DNA of 13,738 nt. Origin: JAJFVC01 sp039698075 (GTDB taxonomy: Bacteria > Planctomycetota > Planctomycetia > Pirellulales > Thermoguttaceae). Under the pieces are notes generated by a model that searched no databases, was not told where the DNA came from, and worked only from the letters and a program-made list of their open reading frames with translations. A program made the translations under genes and the position numbers. Shown one piece after another: positions 1-6,681 of the stretch (positions within the stretch are counted from its first letter, which is position 1; each line of letters opens with the position of its first letter). Where the stretch lies: positions 1 through 13,738 of the forward strand of contig JBDKTJ010000174.1 of assembly GCA_039698075.1 (NCBI GenBank), read 5' to 3'.

Positions 1-1562
1 CGACCGCGGAGTTTTTTGATTCCGTGAGCGATGGCGACGCGGTGGATTCGAGCGCCGAACGATTGGCGGCGGGCGAAGTGCCGGCGGCGCCGGTGGATTT
101 GCCGCCGCTGCCCGGCGAATCGTCGAAGTTCAGCAGCGATCCGATCCGGATGTATTTGAGCCAGATGGCCGAGATTCCGCTTCTGGCCCGAACGGAAGAG
201 ATTGCGCTGGCCAAGAAGATCGAAGTGACGCGGAAGAGCTTTCGGCGGACCGTGATCGGCTGCGCGATGGCGATGCGGGCGACGGTGCACACGTTGGCGC
301 GCGTTCACCAGGGCGAGCTGCCCTTCGATCGGACGATCAAAGTGTCGCTGACCGAGCGGTTGACCAAAGAGCAGATCATGGCTCGGATGCCAAACAATCT
401 GAGCACGATCTCGCACTTGATGGAAGGCAACCAGCGGGATTTCCGGCTGCTGGTGAGCAAAAAGACTTCGGCCACCGAGCGAGTGGAAGCCCGCAAACGA
501 TTCATCCGCCGGCGTCGCAAGATGCTGACGTTGATCGAGGAACTCAGTCTGCGGACGCGCCGGGTGCAGGCGATGATGCGGCAAATGGAAGACGCGGTGG
601 GCCGGATGGAGGAAATCCGCGGCCAACTGCGGCTGCTGGTCGATACGCCGGCCACGCGGGCCAAGCGGACGAAATTGCGGCGCGAGCTGCGCGATCTGAT
701 GGTTTTGGCCCAAGAGAGCCCCAAAAGCCTGCGCCGGCGCTGCGACGTCATGCGGCGGCAGTATCAGGACTACGAGGCGGTCAAGCGGCAGTTGTCGGGC
801 GGCAATCTGCGGCTGGTGGTGTCGATCGCCAAAAAATACCGCAATCGGGGGTTGAGCTTCCTGGATTTGATTCAGGAGGGCAACACGGGCCTGATGCGGG
901 CGGTCGACAAGTACGAATATCGCCGCGGGTTCAAGTTTTCGACATACGCCACTTGGTGGATCCGCCAGGCCATCACTCGGGCGATCGCCGATCAGGCCCG
1001 AACGATCCGGATTCCGGTCCATATGATCGACGTGTTGAGCAAATTGCGGAACGCCTCGAAACGGCTGCTCCAGGAGCTTGGCCGGGAACCGACCACCGAA
1101 GAGGCGGCTGCGGCCACCGGCCTTTCGGTGGAGGAGACGCGTCGGGTATTATCGATGGGTCGGCACCCGGTGAGTCTTGACCGACCGGTCGGCGAAAGCG
1201 AAGATAGTTGTTTCGGGGAATTCATCGAGGACGGTGGATTGCCCCGGCCCGACAAAGCCGCCAGTAATGAACTGCTTCGCGAAAAAATTGACGCCCTGCT
1301 CAAAACGCTCACGTATCGCGAGCGGGAGATCATCCGTTTACGTTACGGTCTTGGCGACGGCTACACCTACACATTGGAAGAGGTGGGCCGGATTTTCAAG
1401 GTCACGCGCGAGCGGGTTCGGCAGATCGAAGCGAAGGCGGTCAAAAAACTTCAACATCCGGTCCGCAGTCAACAGCTTTCGGGCTTTTTGGACCGCACGA
1501 CCGGACTGTCGCCGGTGGTCGATTACGATCCGGCGGCCGAGTATGACCGCGCAGCCGGCTGA
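1..1562 (+). CDS. rpoD: RNA polymerase sigma-70 factor, RpoD type (5' end cut by window edge)
   Basis: Primary-type sigma factor that directs RNA polymerase to -10/-35 promoters. The frame stays open to the left edge, so the true start is probably upstream; the first start codon inside is GTG at 24 (512 aa from there; residue numbers below use it). Region 1.2 is at residues 38-75 (DPIRMYLSQM). A long arginine-rich non-conserved spacer follows at about 80-250. Region 2 is at 258-335 (NLRLVVSIAKKYRNRG, the -10 helix with FSTYATWWIRQAI, then IRIPVHM). Region 3 is at about 336-410 and region 4 at 425-490, with the -35 helix-turn-helix around LEEVGRIFKVTRERVRQIEA. The intact region 1.2, regions 2-4 and IPVHM motif point to group 1 or 2 rather than an ECF sigma. 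No region 1.1 is visible, but the missing 5' end could hold a little more. Planctomycetes often have several RpoD-like proteins, so 'the' housekeeping sigma is not proven. A strong terminator follows. Confidence 0.93.
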   Translation, partial: TAEFFDSVSDGDAVDSSAERLAAGEVPAAPVDLPPLPGESSKFSSDPIRMYLSQMAEIPLLARTEEIALAKKIEVTRKSFRRTVIGCAMAMRATVHTLARVHQGELPFDRTIKVSLTERLTKEQIMARMPNNLSTISHLMEGNQRDFRLLVSKKTSATERVEARKRFIRRRRKMLTLIEELSLRTRRVQAMMRQMEDAVGRMEEIRGQLRLLVDTPATRAKRTKLRRELRDLMVLAQESPKSLRRRCDVMRRQYQDYEAVKRQLSGGNLRLVVSIAKKYRNRGLSFLDLIQEGNTGLMRAVDKYEYRRGFKFSTYATWWIRQAITRAIADQARTIRIPVHMIDVLSKLRNASKRLLQELGREPTTEEAAAATGLSVEETRRVLSMGRHPVSLDRPVGESEDSCFGEFIEDGGLPRPDKAASNELLREKIDALLKTLTYREREIIRLRYGLGDGYTYTLEEVGRIFKVTRERVRQIEAKAVKKLQHPVRSQQLSGFLDRTTGLSPVVDYDPAAEYDRAAG

Positions 1563-1588
1563 CGCGGTCAGTCACTCCGGCGATTTTC

Positions 1589-1626
1589 AAGCCCACGGGT
1601 CGCACGACTCGTGGGCTTTTTTGTTT
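1589..1626 (+). terminator. Rho-independent terminator of the sigma factor gene
   Basis: A 12-bp stem (1589-1600 AAGCCCACGGGT with 1607-1618 ACTCGTGGGCTT, one G-U pair) closes a short loop of about 6 nt. Its 3' arm runs directly into a T run (1617-1622) and further T-rich sequence. It lies 27 bp behind the sigma stop codon and ahead of the next gene, so it separates the two transcription units. Confidence 0.9.
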
Positions 1627-1663
1627 CTTCCGCGCGATTTCCTTTAACCAACACGATTTTTTC

Positions 1664-2377
1664 ATGCCTACCCCCACGAAGCTCGACTTGTCCATATTTC
1701 GCACGCTGCACCGCATTCATCGTCAACTGACCGATTTGAGGGGCCGGCTCGATCGCGGTCCGAAACAGATCCACGCCGCCGAGGCGAACGTCCAACACCA
1801 CGAGAATTTGCTCGCCCAGACCAAGGACGAGGCCAAGACGTTGCGCAAGAACGCCGACCAAAAACAGCTTCAATTGAAATCGCACGAAGACAAGGTTAAA
1901 GAGCTTCGGGTGAAGCTGAATGGGGCGTCGAGCAATCGCGAGTATCAGGCGCTGCTGGAGCAGATTGCGGCGGACGAGATGGCCAAGAGCGTTTTGGAGG
2001 ACGAGATTCTGGAGGCGATGGAGAAGGCCGACGCCTTTCTGAAGGACATCGCCGGGGCGGAGTCGGCGGTGAAGGCGGCTCGGCAAAAGCTCGAACAAGT
2101 TCGGGCGGAGGTGGCCGAGCGGGAGCCGCGCTTGACGGCCGACGCGGATCGGTTGGACGCCGAGTTGAAAACGACCGAGGCGACCTTGCCCGACGACGTC
2201 CGCGAAAAATATCGTCGCGTGGCGCGGAGCCGCGGCGAGGACGCGCTGGCCGTGGTGGAAAACCAGTATTGCACGGGCTGCAATCAGCAGATTCCGCTCA
2301 ACATGCTGAACCAGATCATGTTGGGGCAGCCGGTGTTTTGCAAGAGCTGCGGCCGGCTGCTTTATTTGCCGGAGTGA
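1664..2377 (+). CDS. Coiled-coil zinc-ribbon protein (DUF164/CdsZ-FlgZ-like, COG1579)
   Basis: 237 aa. Residues about 10-175 are a long, charged, heptad-like coiled coil with no membrane segment. They include the family hallmark NREYQALLEQI (91-101). The C-terminus is a C4 zinc ribbon: Cys203-x2-Cys206 (CTGC) and Cys226-x2-Cys229 (CKSC), followed by GRLLYLPE. Length and layout match the COG1579 family. Characterised members act as protein-protein adaptors: FlgZ/HP0958 stabilises RpoN in Helicobacter and Campylobacter, and CdsZ (CT398) binds RpoN and type III secretion parts in Chlamydia. A similar partner role here is inference only. The ATG at 1664 is used; no good SD site precedes it. The last 16 nt overlap the convergent membrane-protein gene on the other strand, and I see no terminator between them. 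Confidence 0.85.
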   Translation: MPTPTKLDLSIFRTLHRIHRQLTDLRGRLDRGPKQIHAAEANVQHHENLLAQTKDEAKTLRKNADQKQLQLKSHEDKVKELRVKLNGASSNREYQALLEQIAADEMAKSVLEDEILEAMEKADAFLKDIAGAESAVKAARQKLEQVRAEVAEREPRLTADADRLDAELKTTEATLPDDVREKYRRVARSRGEDALAVVENQYCTGCNQQIPLNMLNQIMLGQPVFCKSCGRLLYLPE

Positions 2378-3411
2378 CACGCGCCGCCGTTTTCATTTTC
2401 GGCTTGCTCGGTTTCGTGCATCACTTCGGCCATCTCGCGGCGGTTGCCGAAATAGTAGAACACGCCCAGGCCGGCGATCAACAGCGACACGAGCCGATAG
2501 GCCAGCATGACGACCAGTCCTTGGCCTCGGGGCACGGGCGTGCCGAGCACCAACGACACTTTTGTGTAGAGGAAATCGAGGGCGAACTCGCTGGGGCCGA
2601 CCGGGAAGGGAATCACCTGCATGGCCGCGCTTAAGGGCATCATCACGAAGTGCAGGTACAACGGCAAGTGGTTGTCGAACAGGCCGCAGACGATGCAGTA
2701 GCATCCGACGGCGAAGGACAGATGCACGCAGACGGTCATTAACGAGGCGACGAGCAGCACCTTGGGTTTTCGGCTGTAAAGCTGGACGGCCGACAGCAGG
2801 CTTTCCATGGGCGGACCGACGTGCGGGATGCTGCGGAACAGGTACATCAGCCACGCGGTCAGGGTTTTGGGGCCCATGACGACGGCCAGTCCGATCGTGC
2901 TGACCAGCGTGACCAAGAACATTCCGACGCCGATTTGTCGGAGTTCGGGCGAGTTGAATCGCCAGAATCCGGTCAGGAAAATCGCCACCGAGGCGACGAC
3001 GAAGAGCCAATAGAGGCCGATCACGCGGTCGATGATGACCGAGGCGGCGGCCTTTGCGCGATATCCGGGATGTTCGTGATCGAGCATGGCGCCCTTGACC
3101 AGATCGCCGCCGACGATGCCCAAGGGCGCCAGATTGAACAAGTAGCCCCAGAAACTGATTCGCAGGGCGTCGCGGAAGCGGCAGGGGACGTCCAACGCGC
3201 GGATCAACAGCCACCAGCGAATAAACGTCAGCATCGTGGCGAACGTGTTGGCGGCCCAAGCGGCGAACAATAATTCCCAATCTTTAGGCTGGTCGCGCAG
3301 ATCGGCGAAGACGTTTCCGTGCGCCTTGCTTTGCGTGGCGTCGTAGACCAGGTAGCCGACGATCGCCGCCGAGAGCCCGACTTTCAGGAGCGTGACGAGC
3401 AGTTTTTTCAC
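2362..3411 (-). CDS. LPG synthase TM-like (UPF0104/AglD-type) integral membrane protein
   Basis: 349 aa, GTG start at 3411. About eight hydrophobic segments can be read, near residues 5-23, 46-70, 85-100, 125-148, 162-180, 215-243, 252-270 and 297-321. Conserved family pieces are LAPLGIVGGDLVKG (94-107) and the DRVIGL stretch (128-133). A charged cytosolic-looking tail follows. The family (lysylphosphatidylglycerol synthase TM region, COG0392) includes the flippase half of MprF and the archaeal AglD protein. No aminoacyl-transferase domain is present, so it is not an LPG synthase. Being last in the operon with the DPA-synthesis genes, a role in moving or using a polyprenyl-linked sugar is reasonable but inferred. 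It lies 91 bp behind the prenyltransferase stop, and no clear SD site is visible. Its 3' end overlaps the convergent zinc-ribbon gene by 16 nt. Confidence 0.85.
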   Translation of the reverse strand: MKKLLVTLLKVGLSAAIVGYLVYDATQSKAHGNVFADLRDQPKDWELLFAAWAANTFATMLTFIRWWLLIRALDVPCRFRDALRISFWGYLFNLAPLGIVGGDLVKGAMLDHEHPGYRAKAAASVIIDRVIGLYWLFVVASVAIFLTGFWRFNSPELRQIGVGMFLVTLVSTIGLAVVMGPKTLTAWLMYLFRSIPHVGPPMESLLSAVQLYSRKPKVLLVASLMTVCVHLSFAVGCYCIVCGLFDNHLPLYLHFVMMPLSAAMQVIPFPVGPSEFALDFLYTKVSLVLGTPVPRGQGLVVMLAYRLVSLLIAGLGVFYYFGNRREMAEVMHETEQAENENGGACHSGK

Positions 3412-3502
3412 GGGGCGTTTTTCTTGTCCGTGGTTGGTTTTTCGGGCAAAACCGCGGGTGGCTTTTCTTCTACGCCTCCCGTTCTCCAGGCTTCCGCTCC
3501 GG

Positions 3503-4369
3503 CTATTGCCAAATGCGGACGCTCCAGAGCACGGCGGCGATCCAGCCCAGGGCGCACAGTTGGATGCTCAACCGGCGATAGGCGATCTCGACCGGAGAGC
3601 CTCCCTCGCCCTCGACGTACACCAAGCGAAGATAATCCAGGATACCGTAAGCCACCAGCGGCATCGAGGCCAGTTCTCGGCCGGGCACGAAGATTTTTTG
3701 GACTTCGATGCAATACAGGGCGTAGCTCAATATGGCCACGCCGGCGCAGATGCCCACGGCCTGGTCCAAAAAACCCTTGCTATAGCCCTTTAGGCTGGGG
3801 CGATGGTTCTGGTCCAATTCGTCGATCAGGTCGGCCCGGCGTTTTGCGAATCCGAGGAACAACGCCAAGGTGGACGTGCACAACAACAGCCAAGACGACG
3901 GTTCGGCCGAAATCAGGATGCAGCCCAGCAGCACGCGAATCACGAAGCCCGACGACAGAAAAAATACGTCCAGCAGGGCGATGTGTTTGACGCCCAGATT
4001 GTAGGCCACGTTGATGGCCACGTAGACCAACGCGATCGTGCAGGCGGGCCGTTGCCCGGCGACAAAGCACAACGCGAGCCCGGCCGCCAGCAGCACGACG
4101 ATCTGAATCGTGGCGGCGGCGTGCGAGACGCGGCCCGAGGCGATCGGCCGGCGGCATTTTTGGGGGTGCAGCCGGTCGGCGTCCGCGTCGCAAAGGTCGT
4201 TCAGCGTGTAGACGGCCGAATTGACCAGGCAGAAACCGAACAGACCGAGCAGCAGACTGGTCGGCGCAAAACGCGTGCCCGCCGCGAAGGCAAACGGCGC
4301 CGGCAGCAGGACGAAAACGTTTTTCGCCCAGTCTTTCGGTCGGGCCAGTCGAATCAGATCGAGGACCAT
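3503..4369 (-). CDS. UbiA-family polyprenyl-phosphate 5-phosphoribosyltransferase (DPPR synthase-like, Rv3806c type)
   Basis: 288 aa integral membrane protein of the UbiA superfamily with about eight or nine hydrophobic segments. The first Asp-rich motif reads NDLCDADADRLHP (57-69) followed by QKCRRPIASG. This NDxxDxxxDxxHPxKxxRPIASG pattern is the signature I associate with decaprenyl-phosphate phosphoribosyltransferases rather than quinone or haem prenyltransferases. The second motif is YNLGVKHIALLDV (123-134), followed by an Arg (145) in the next helix. The expected reaction is PRPP + polyprenyl phosphate to polyprenyl-phosphoryl-5-phosphoribose + PPi, at the cytoplasmic membrane face. Context supports this: it sits 31 bp behind a dprE2 homologue and in one operon with dprE1. 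ATG start at 4369 with only a weak SD; it opens at the usual MxxxLIRLARPKDWxKN family beginning. Polyprenol chain length cannot be judged from sequence. Confidence 0.88.
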   Translation of the reverse strand: MVLDLIRLARPKDWAKNVFVLLPAPFAFAAGTRFAPTSLLLGLFGFCLVNSAVYTLNDLCDADADRLHPQKCRRPIASGRVSHAAATIQIVVLLAAGLALCFVAGQRPACTIALVYVAINVAYNLGVKHIALLDVFFLSSGFVIRVLLGCILISAEPSSWLLLCTSTLALFLGFAKRRADLIDELDQNHRPSLKGYSKGFLDQAVGICAGVAILSYALYCIEVQKIFVPGRELASMPLVAYGILDYLRLVYVEGEGGSPVEIAYRRLSIQLCALGWIAAVLWSVRIWQ

Positions 4370-4400
4370 CGGGGGACACCACCGACGAAGGACAACATCT

Positions 4401-5138
4401 TCAAAACTTCACTCTTCGCATGACAAATCGCGGCAGGTGACGAATCACTTGCATGACATAGCGCCACGGCCAGGGGGCGTAGACGACGGGGCGTCCACGG
4501 TCGATCGCCTTGAGCGCGCGTCGGGCGACCGCGTCGGGCTCGCCTGCAAAGGGCGGCGGTTTCAACCCGGCGGTCATGCCCGTTCGGACGAAGCCCGGCT
4601 TCACGCAGACGGTTTTCAAGCCTTGCCGGCGGAATCGGTGGTCGAGCCCTTCGAGGTAACGGGCCAGCCCGGCCTTAGCGGCTCCGTAGAGGACGACGGG
4701 CTTTCGACCGCGGTCGCCGGCCACGGAGCCGAACGCGCAGAGCGTGCCGCCGCCGGAGGCCAGCAAGCGTCGGCGCGCTTCTTCGCAAAACAACACGGTG
4801 TTGGTGAAGTCGGCCGAAAGCAGGCGGGCCGTCGCCTCGGGGTCGTTTTCCAGCGTCTCTTGATCGGCGAACAGTCCGGCGGTCACGATCACCGCGTCGG
4901 CGCCGTCGAGCGATTGCCACGCCTGGTCCAACGCGGACGCGAACCCGGCCGGCTCCAGCAGATTGCAGTAGGCCGCGCCGACCGGAGCCGGCGCCCCGCG
5001 AATTTCCAGATCTTGGGCCGAGACACGCAACTGCGAGAGGTCGCGTCCCAGCAGAAACAGCCGGTCGCCGCGCGCGGCCAACTGTCGAGCCAACGCACGG
5101 CCCATTCCGCGACTTGCGCCCAACACGATGGCTTTCAT
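4401..5138 (-). CDS. dprE2: Polyprenylphosphoryl-2-keto-ribose reductase, short-chain dehydrogenase (DprE2-like)
   Basis: 245 aa SDR. The NAD(P)-binding glycine motif is GASRGMG (7-13). The catalytic residues are Ser138 (in FGSVAG) and YGAAK with Tyr151 and Lys155; after the active site comes KPGFVRTGM (180-188). The C-terminal hydrophobic/basic segment WRYVMQVIRHLPRFVMRRVKF may associate with the membrane, as in DprE2 relatives. Expected role: NAD(P)H-dependent reduction of the 2-keto intermediate to polyprenyl-phosphoryl-D-arabinofuranose, working as a pair with DprE1. The ATG start lies in a 4-nt ATGA overlap with the stop of the dprE1 homologue (5135-5138), a sign of translational coupling. 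The frame stays open further upstream, but that stretch is antisense-free shadow of dprE1. Many SDRs share these motifs, so the specific call leans on the gene neighbourhood. Confidence 0.87.
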   Translation of the reverse strand: MKAIVLGASRGMGRALARQLAARGDRLFLLGRDLSQLRVSAQDLEIRGAPAPVGAAYCNLLEPAGFASALDQAWQSLDGADAVIVTAGLFADQETLENDPEATARLLSADFTNTVLFCEEARRRLLASGGGTLCAFGSVAGDRGRKPVVLYGAAKAGLARYLEGLDHRFRRQGLKTVCVKPGFVRTGMTAGLKPPPFAGEPDAVARRALKAIDRGRPVVYAPWPWRYVMQVIRHLPRFVMRRVKF

Positions 5139-6475
5139 GCGGGGTCTCCCAAGAGTCGGACCGATTGGGCGCTGCGGATGCGGGCGTCGGGGTCCCACCG
5201 GCGTCGCACCTCGTTGAACGCGGCGAGCCGAGTTTCCATGGCCTGGAAATGCTCGGCCTTGGTGAACGTGTCCTTGGTCAAATAAATGCGTCCGCCCTCG
5301 GCGAGGACCAACTGGTTGAGTTGATCGATCAGCTCGGGCGTTTTGACCGGGTGGATCGGGAAATCCATGGCGATCGACATGCCGGGCCTGGGGAACGAAA
5401 GCATGCCGCGTCCTTCGGGCCCGCAATCCTTGATGACGCACAAGAAGCCCATGCCGCCGGCCGAGACGAAAAGCTCCAAAAAACGTCGGGCCGGACCGTT
5501 TTCGTCGGCGTGGGGCAGCACGCATTGATATTGCGTGAAGCCGCGACGGCCGTAAATCAGGTTCCAATCGTCGAGCGCGTCCAGCGGATAGAAAAACGAA
5601 TCGGGATGCACGATGCCCCGGCGGACCCGCTGAATGTGTTTCCAATAGTAAGCCAAATTAAAGGCCTTCATGCTCGGCTTGCAGAGCGCCAAGGCGGGGA
5701 ACGGAAACGGGATGCGAAGCCGGCGTTTCAGCGGCGGCGATTTTTCGGGGGCTTCGTCGATCGTGGCCCAGCGACCCTTCATCAAAATCCCTCGACCCAA
5801 GTGGTCGCCGCGCGCCAGACAATCGACCCATCCGACCGTCATTGGCCAATCGCGGGCGGCTCGTTTCAGGCCCGTGACCATGGCGTCCAGGTTGTCGATC
5901 CGTTCGCTTTCGCCCCAAATCCACGGCGAGGGAATGCGACGCATCGAAAACTCGGCTTCGAGGATGTGCCCGGTCAGGCCCATGCCGCCGATCGTGGCAC
6001 GAAACAGTTCCGGTTCGGACGTGTCGGAGCAGTCGACGATGCGGCCGTCGGCCACGCGGAGCCGCAGGTTTTGGACGTGTTGGCCAAAACAGCCGTCGAC
6101 GTGATGGTTTTTGCCGTGGACGTCCGAGGCGATCATGCCGCCCAGGGTGACGAACTGCGTGCCGGGCGAGACGGGCACGAACCATCCCCGGCGCAAAAAC
6201 ACCCGATTGAGCGTAAACAGCGAAACGCCGGCCTCGGCGCGCAACAGTCCGGAGTCGGGATCGAAACTCAAAAGCCGATCGGCCAGCGTGGTGTCGGCCA
6301 CGGGAAAATCGGTTCGGGCTGGCAGCGAGGAATCGCCATACGATCGGCCGAGACCCCTCGATAGGGTTGCTTTTTCGGTGGCCGCCGCCAAATCTTCGGA
6401 CTTGTATTCCAATCCTTGCAGGACAGGAAAGCGTCCCCAACCGGATAATTTCGCATGATACGGCTGTTGTGGCAT
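5135..6475 (-). CDS. dprE1: Polyprenylphosphoryl-beta-D-ribose 2'-oxidase, FAD-dependent (DprE1-like)
   Basis: 446 aa from the ATG at 6475. An in-frame GTG at 6484 would give 449 aa, but the SD site GGGAG at 6484-6488 is 8 nt before the ATG and overlaps that GTG, so the ATG is preferred. Numbering below uses the 449-aa form. The PCMH-type FAD domain shows GLGRSYGD (44-51), SPGTQFVTLGGMIASDVHGKN (106-126) and a His123 matching the residue that carries FAD in mycobacterial DprE1. The substrate domain shows QYQ (Gln318 and Gln320), MDFPI (373-377) and YLTKDT with Lys404. These match, from memory, Tyr60, His132, Gln334/336 and Lys418 of the M. tuberculosis enzyme. The position of its Cys387 is Ala372 here. 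Expected role: first step of C2 epimerisation of lipid-linked ribose to arabinose. Other aldonolactone oxidases share the FAD fold but not the neighbouring dprE2 and UbiA genes. Confidence 0.92.
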   Translation of the reverse strand: MPQQPYHAKLSGWGRFPVLQGLEYKSEDLAAATEKATLSRGLGRSYGDSSLPARTDFPVADTTLADRLLSFDPDSGLLRAEAGVSLFTLNRVFLRRGWFVPVSPGTQFVTLGGMIASDVHGKNHHVDGCFGQHVQNLRLRVADGRIVDCSDTSEPELFRATIGGMGLTGHILEAEFSMRRIPSPWIWGESERIDNLDAMVTGLKRAARDWPMTVGWVDCLARGDHLGRGILMKGRWATIDEAPEKSPPLKRRLRIPFPFPALALCKPSMKAFNLAYYWKHIQRVRRGIVHPDSFFYPLDALDDWNLIYGRRGFTQYQCVLPHADENGPARRFLELFVSAGGMGFLCVIKDCGPEGRGMLSFPRPGMSIAMDFPIHPVKTPELIDQLNQLVLAEGGRIYLTKDTFTKAEHFQAMETRLAAFNEVRRRWDPDARIRSAQSVRLLGDPA

Positions 6476-6483
6476 TCGGAACA

Positions 6484-6489
6484 CTCCCG
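6484..6489 (-). promoter_or_regulatory. Shine-Dalgarno site deciding the dprE1 start
   Basis: On the minus strand CGGGAG stands 8 nt before the ATG at 6475. It overlaps the alternative GTG at 6484, which therefore cannot use it. This favours the shorter DprE1. Confidence 0.6.
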
Positions 6490-6502
6490 AGTCTGGGGCC
6501 CG

Positions 6503-6532
6503 AGTATAAGACTAGCTCGGAAAATGGGTCAA
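6503..6532 (-). promoter_or_regulatory. Sigma-70-like promoter of the dprE1-dprE2-UbiA operon
   Basis: On the minus strand a -35 box TTGACC (6527-6532, 5/6 to consensus) and a -10 box TATACT (6503-6508, 5/6) are separated by 18 bp. Transcription would start near 6496, leaving a leader of about 20 nt with the SD site directly before the ATG at 6475. This is the best promoter match in the window. It implies steady, housekeeping-type expression with little leader-based control. Confidence 0.7.
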
Positions 6533-6580
6533 GAGTGAAGGGTGAGACGACGCGAGTGCACCCCCTCGCTGTGGGTGTTT

Positions 6581-6609
6581 TTTGCATCCTGCCGATTGTA
6601 AGCGATAAT
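6581..6609 (+). promoter_or_regulatory. Candidate promoter of the glycosyltransferase gene
   Basis: A -35-like TTTGCA (6581-6586, 4/6) and a -10 GATAAT (6604-6609, 5/6) are 17 bp apart. They lie about 75 bp ahead of the ATG at 6682 in the divergent gap. The -35 box is weak, so this is a candidate only. Confidence 0.4.
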
Positions 6610-6681
6610 TCAGGAGAATTTTGTGTCAGTTTAGGCTAAGCGGGTTGAATGGGGTGTGTCTTTTTTTGGGGAAGGTCGCAT

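Noticed and set aside
305..751. Minus-strand frame (148 aa) opposite the sigma factor spacer
   Set aside because: Ser/Arg-rich antisense shadow without motif or SD support.
2393..3280. Long minus-strand frame (295 aa) inside the membrane protein gene
   Set aside because: Arg/Pro/Gly-rich shadow frame with no recognisable motif; the overlapping frame encodes a clear membrane protein family.
3408..3713. Extra small minus-strand gene (101 aa) ending in a GTGA overlap with the membrane protein start
   Set aside because: Most of it is a shadow of the UbiA gene and no family or composition signal supports it, although the stop/start overlap is suggestive.
4221..5285. Plus-strand frame (354 aa) across UbiA and dprE2
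   Set aside because: Antisense to two well-supported genes, with no family motif and crossing their boundary.
4401..5645. A 414-aa minus-strand frame that would extend the DprE2-like protein at its N-terminus
   Set aside because: The extra 169 residues are a low-complexity shadow of dprE1. The SDR fold starts cleanly at the ATG at 5138, which overlaps the dprE1 stop as ATGA.
5114..6364. Long plus-strand frame (416 aa) opposite dprE1
   Set aside because: Antisense shadow of a gene with strong family motifs; composition is typical of GC-rich opposite-strand frames.
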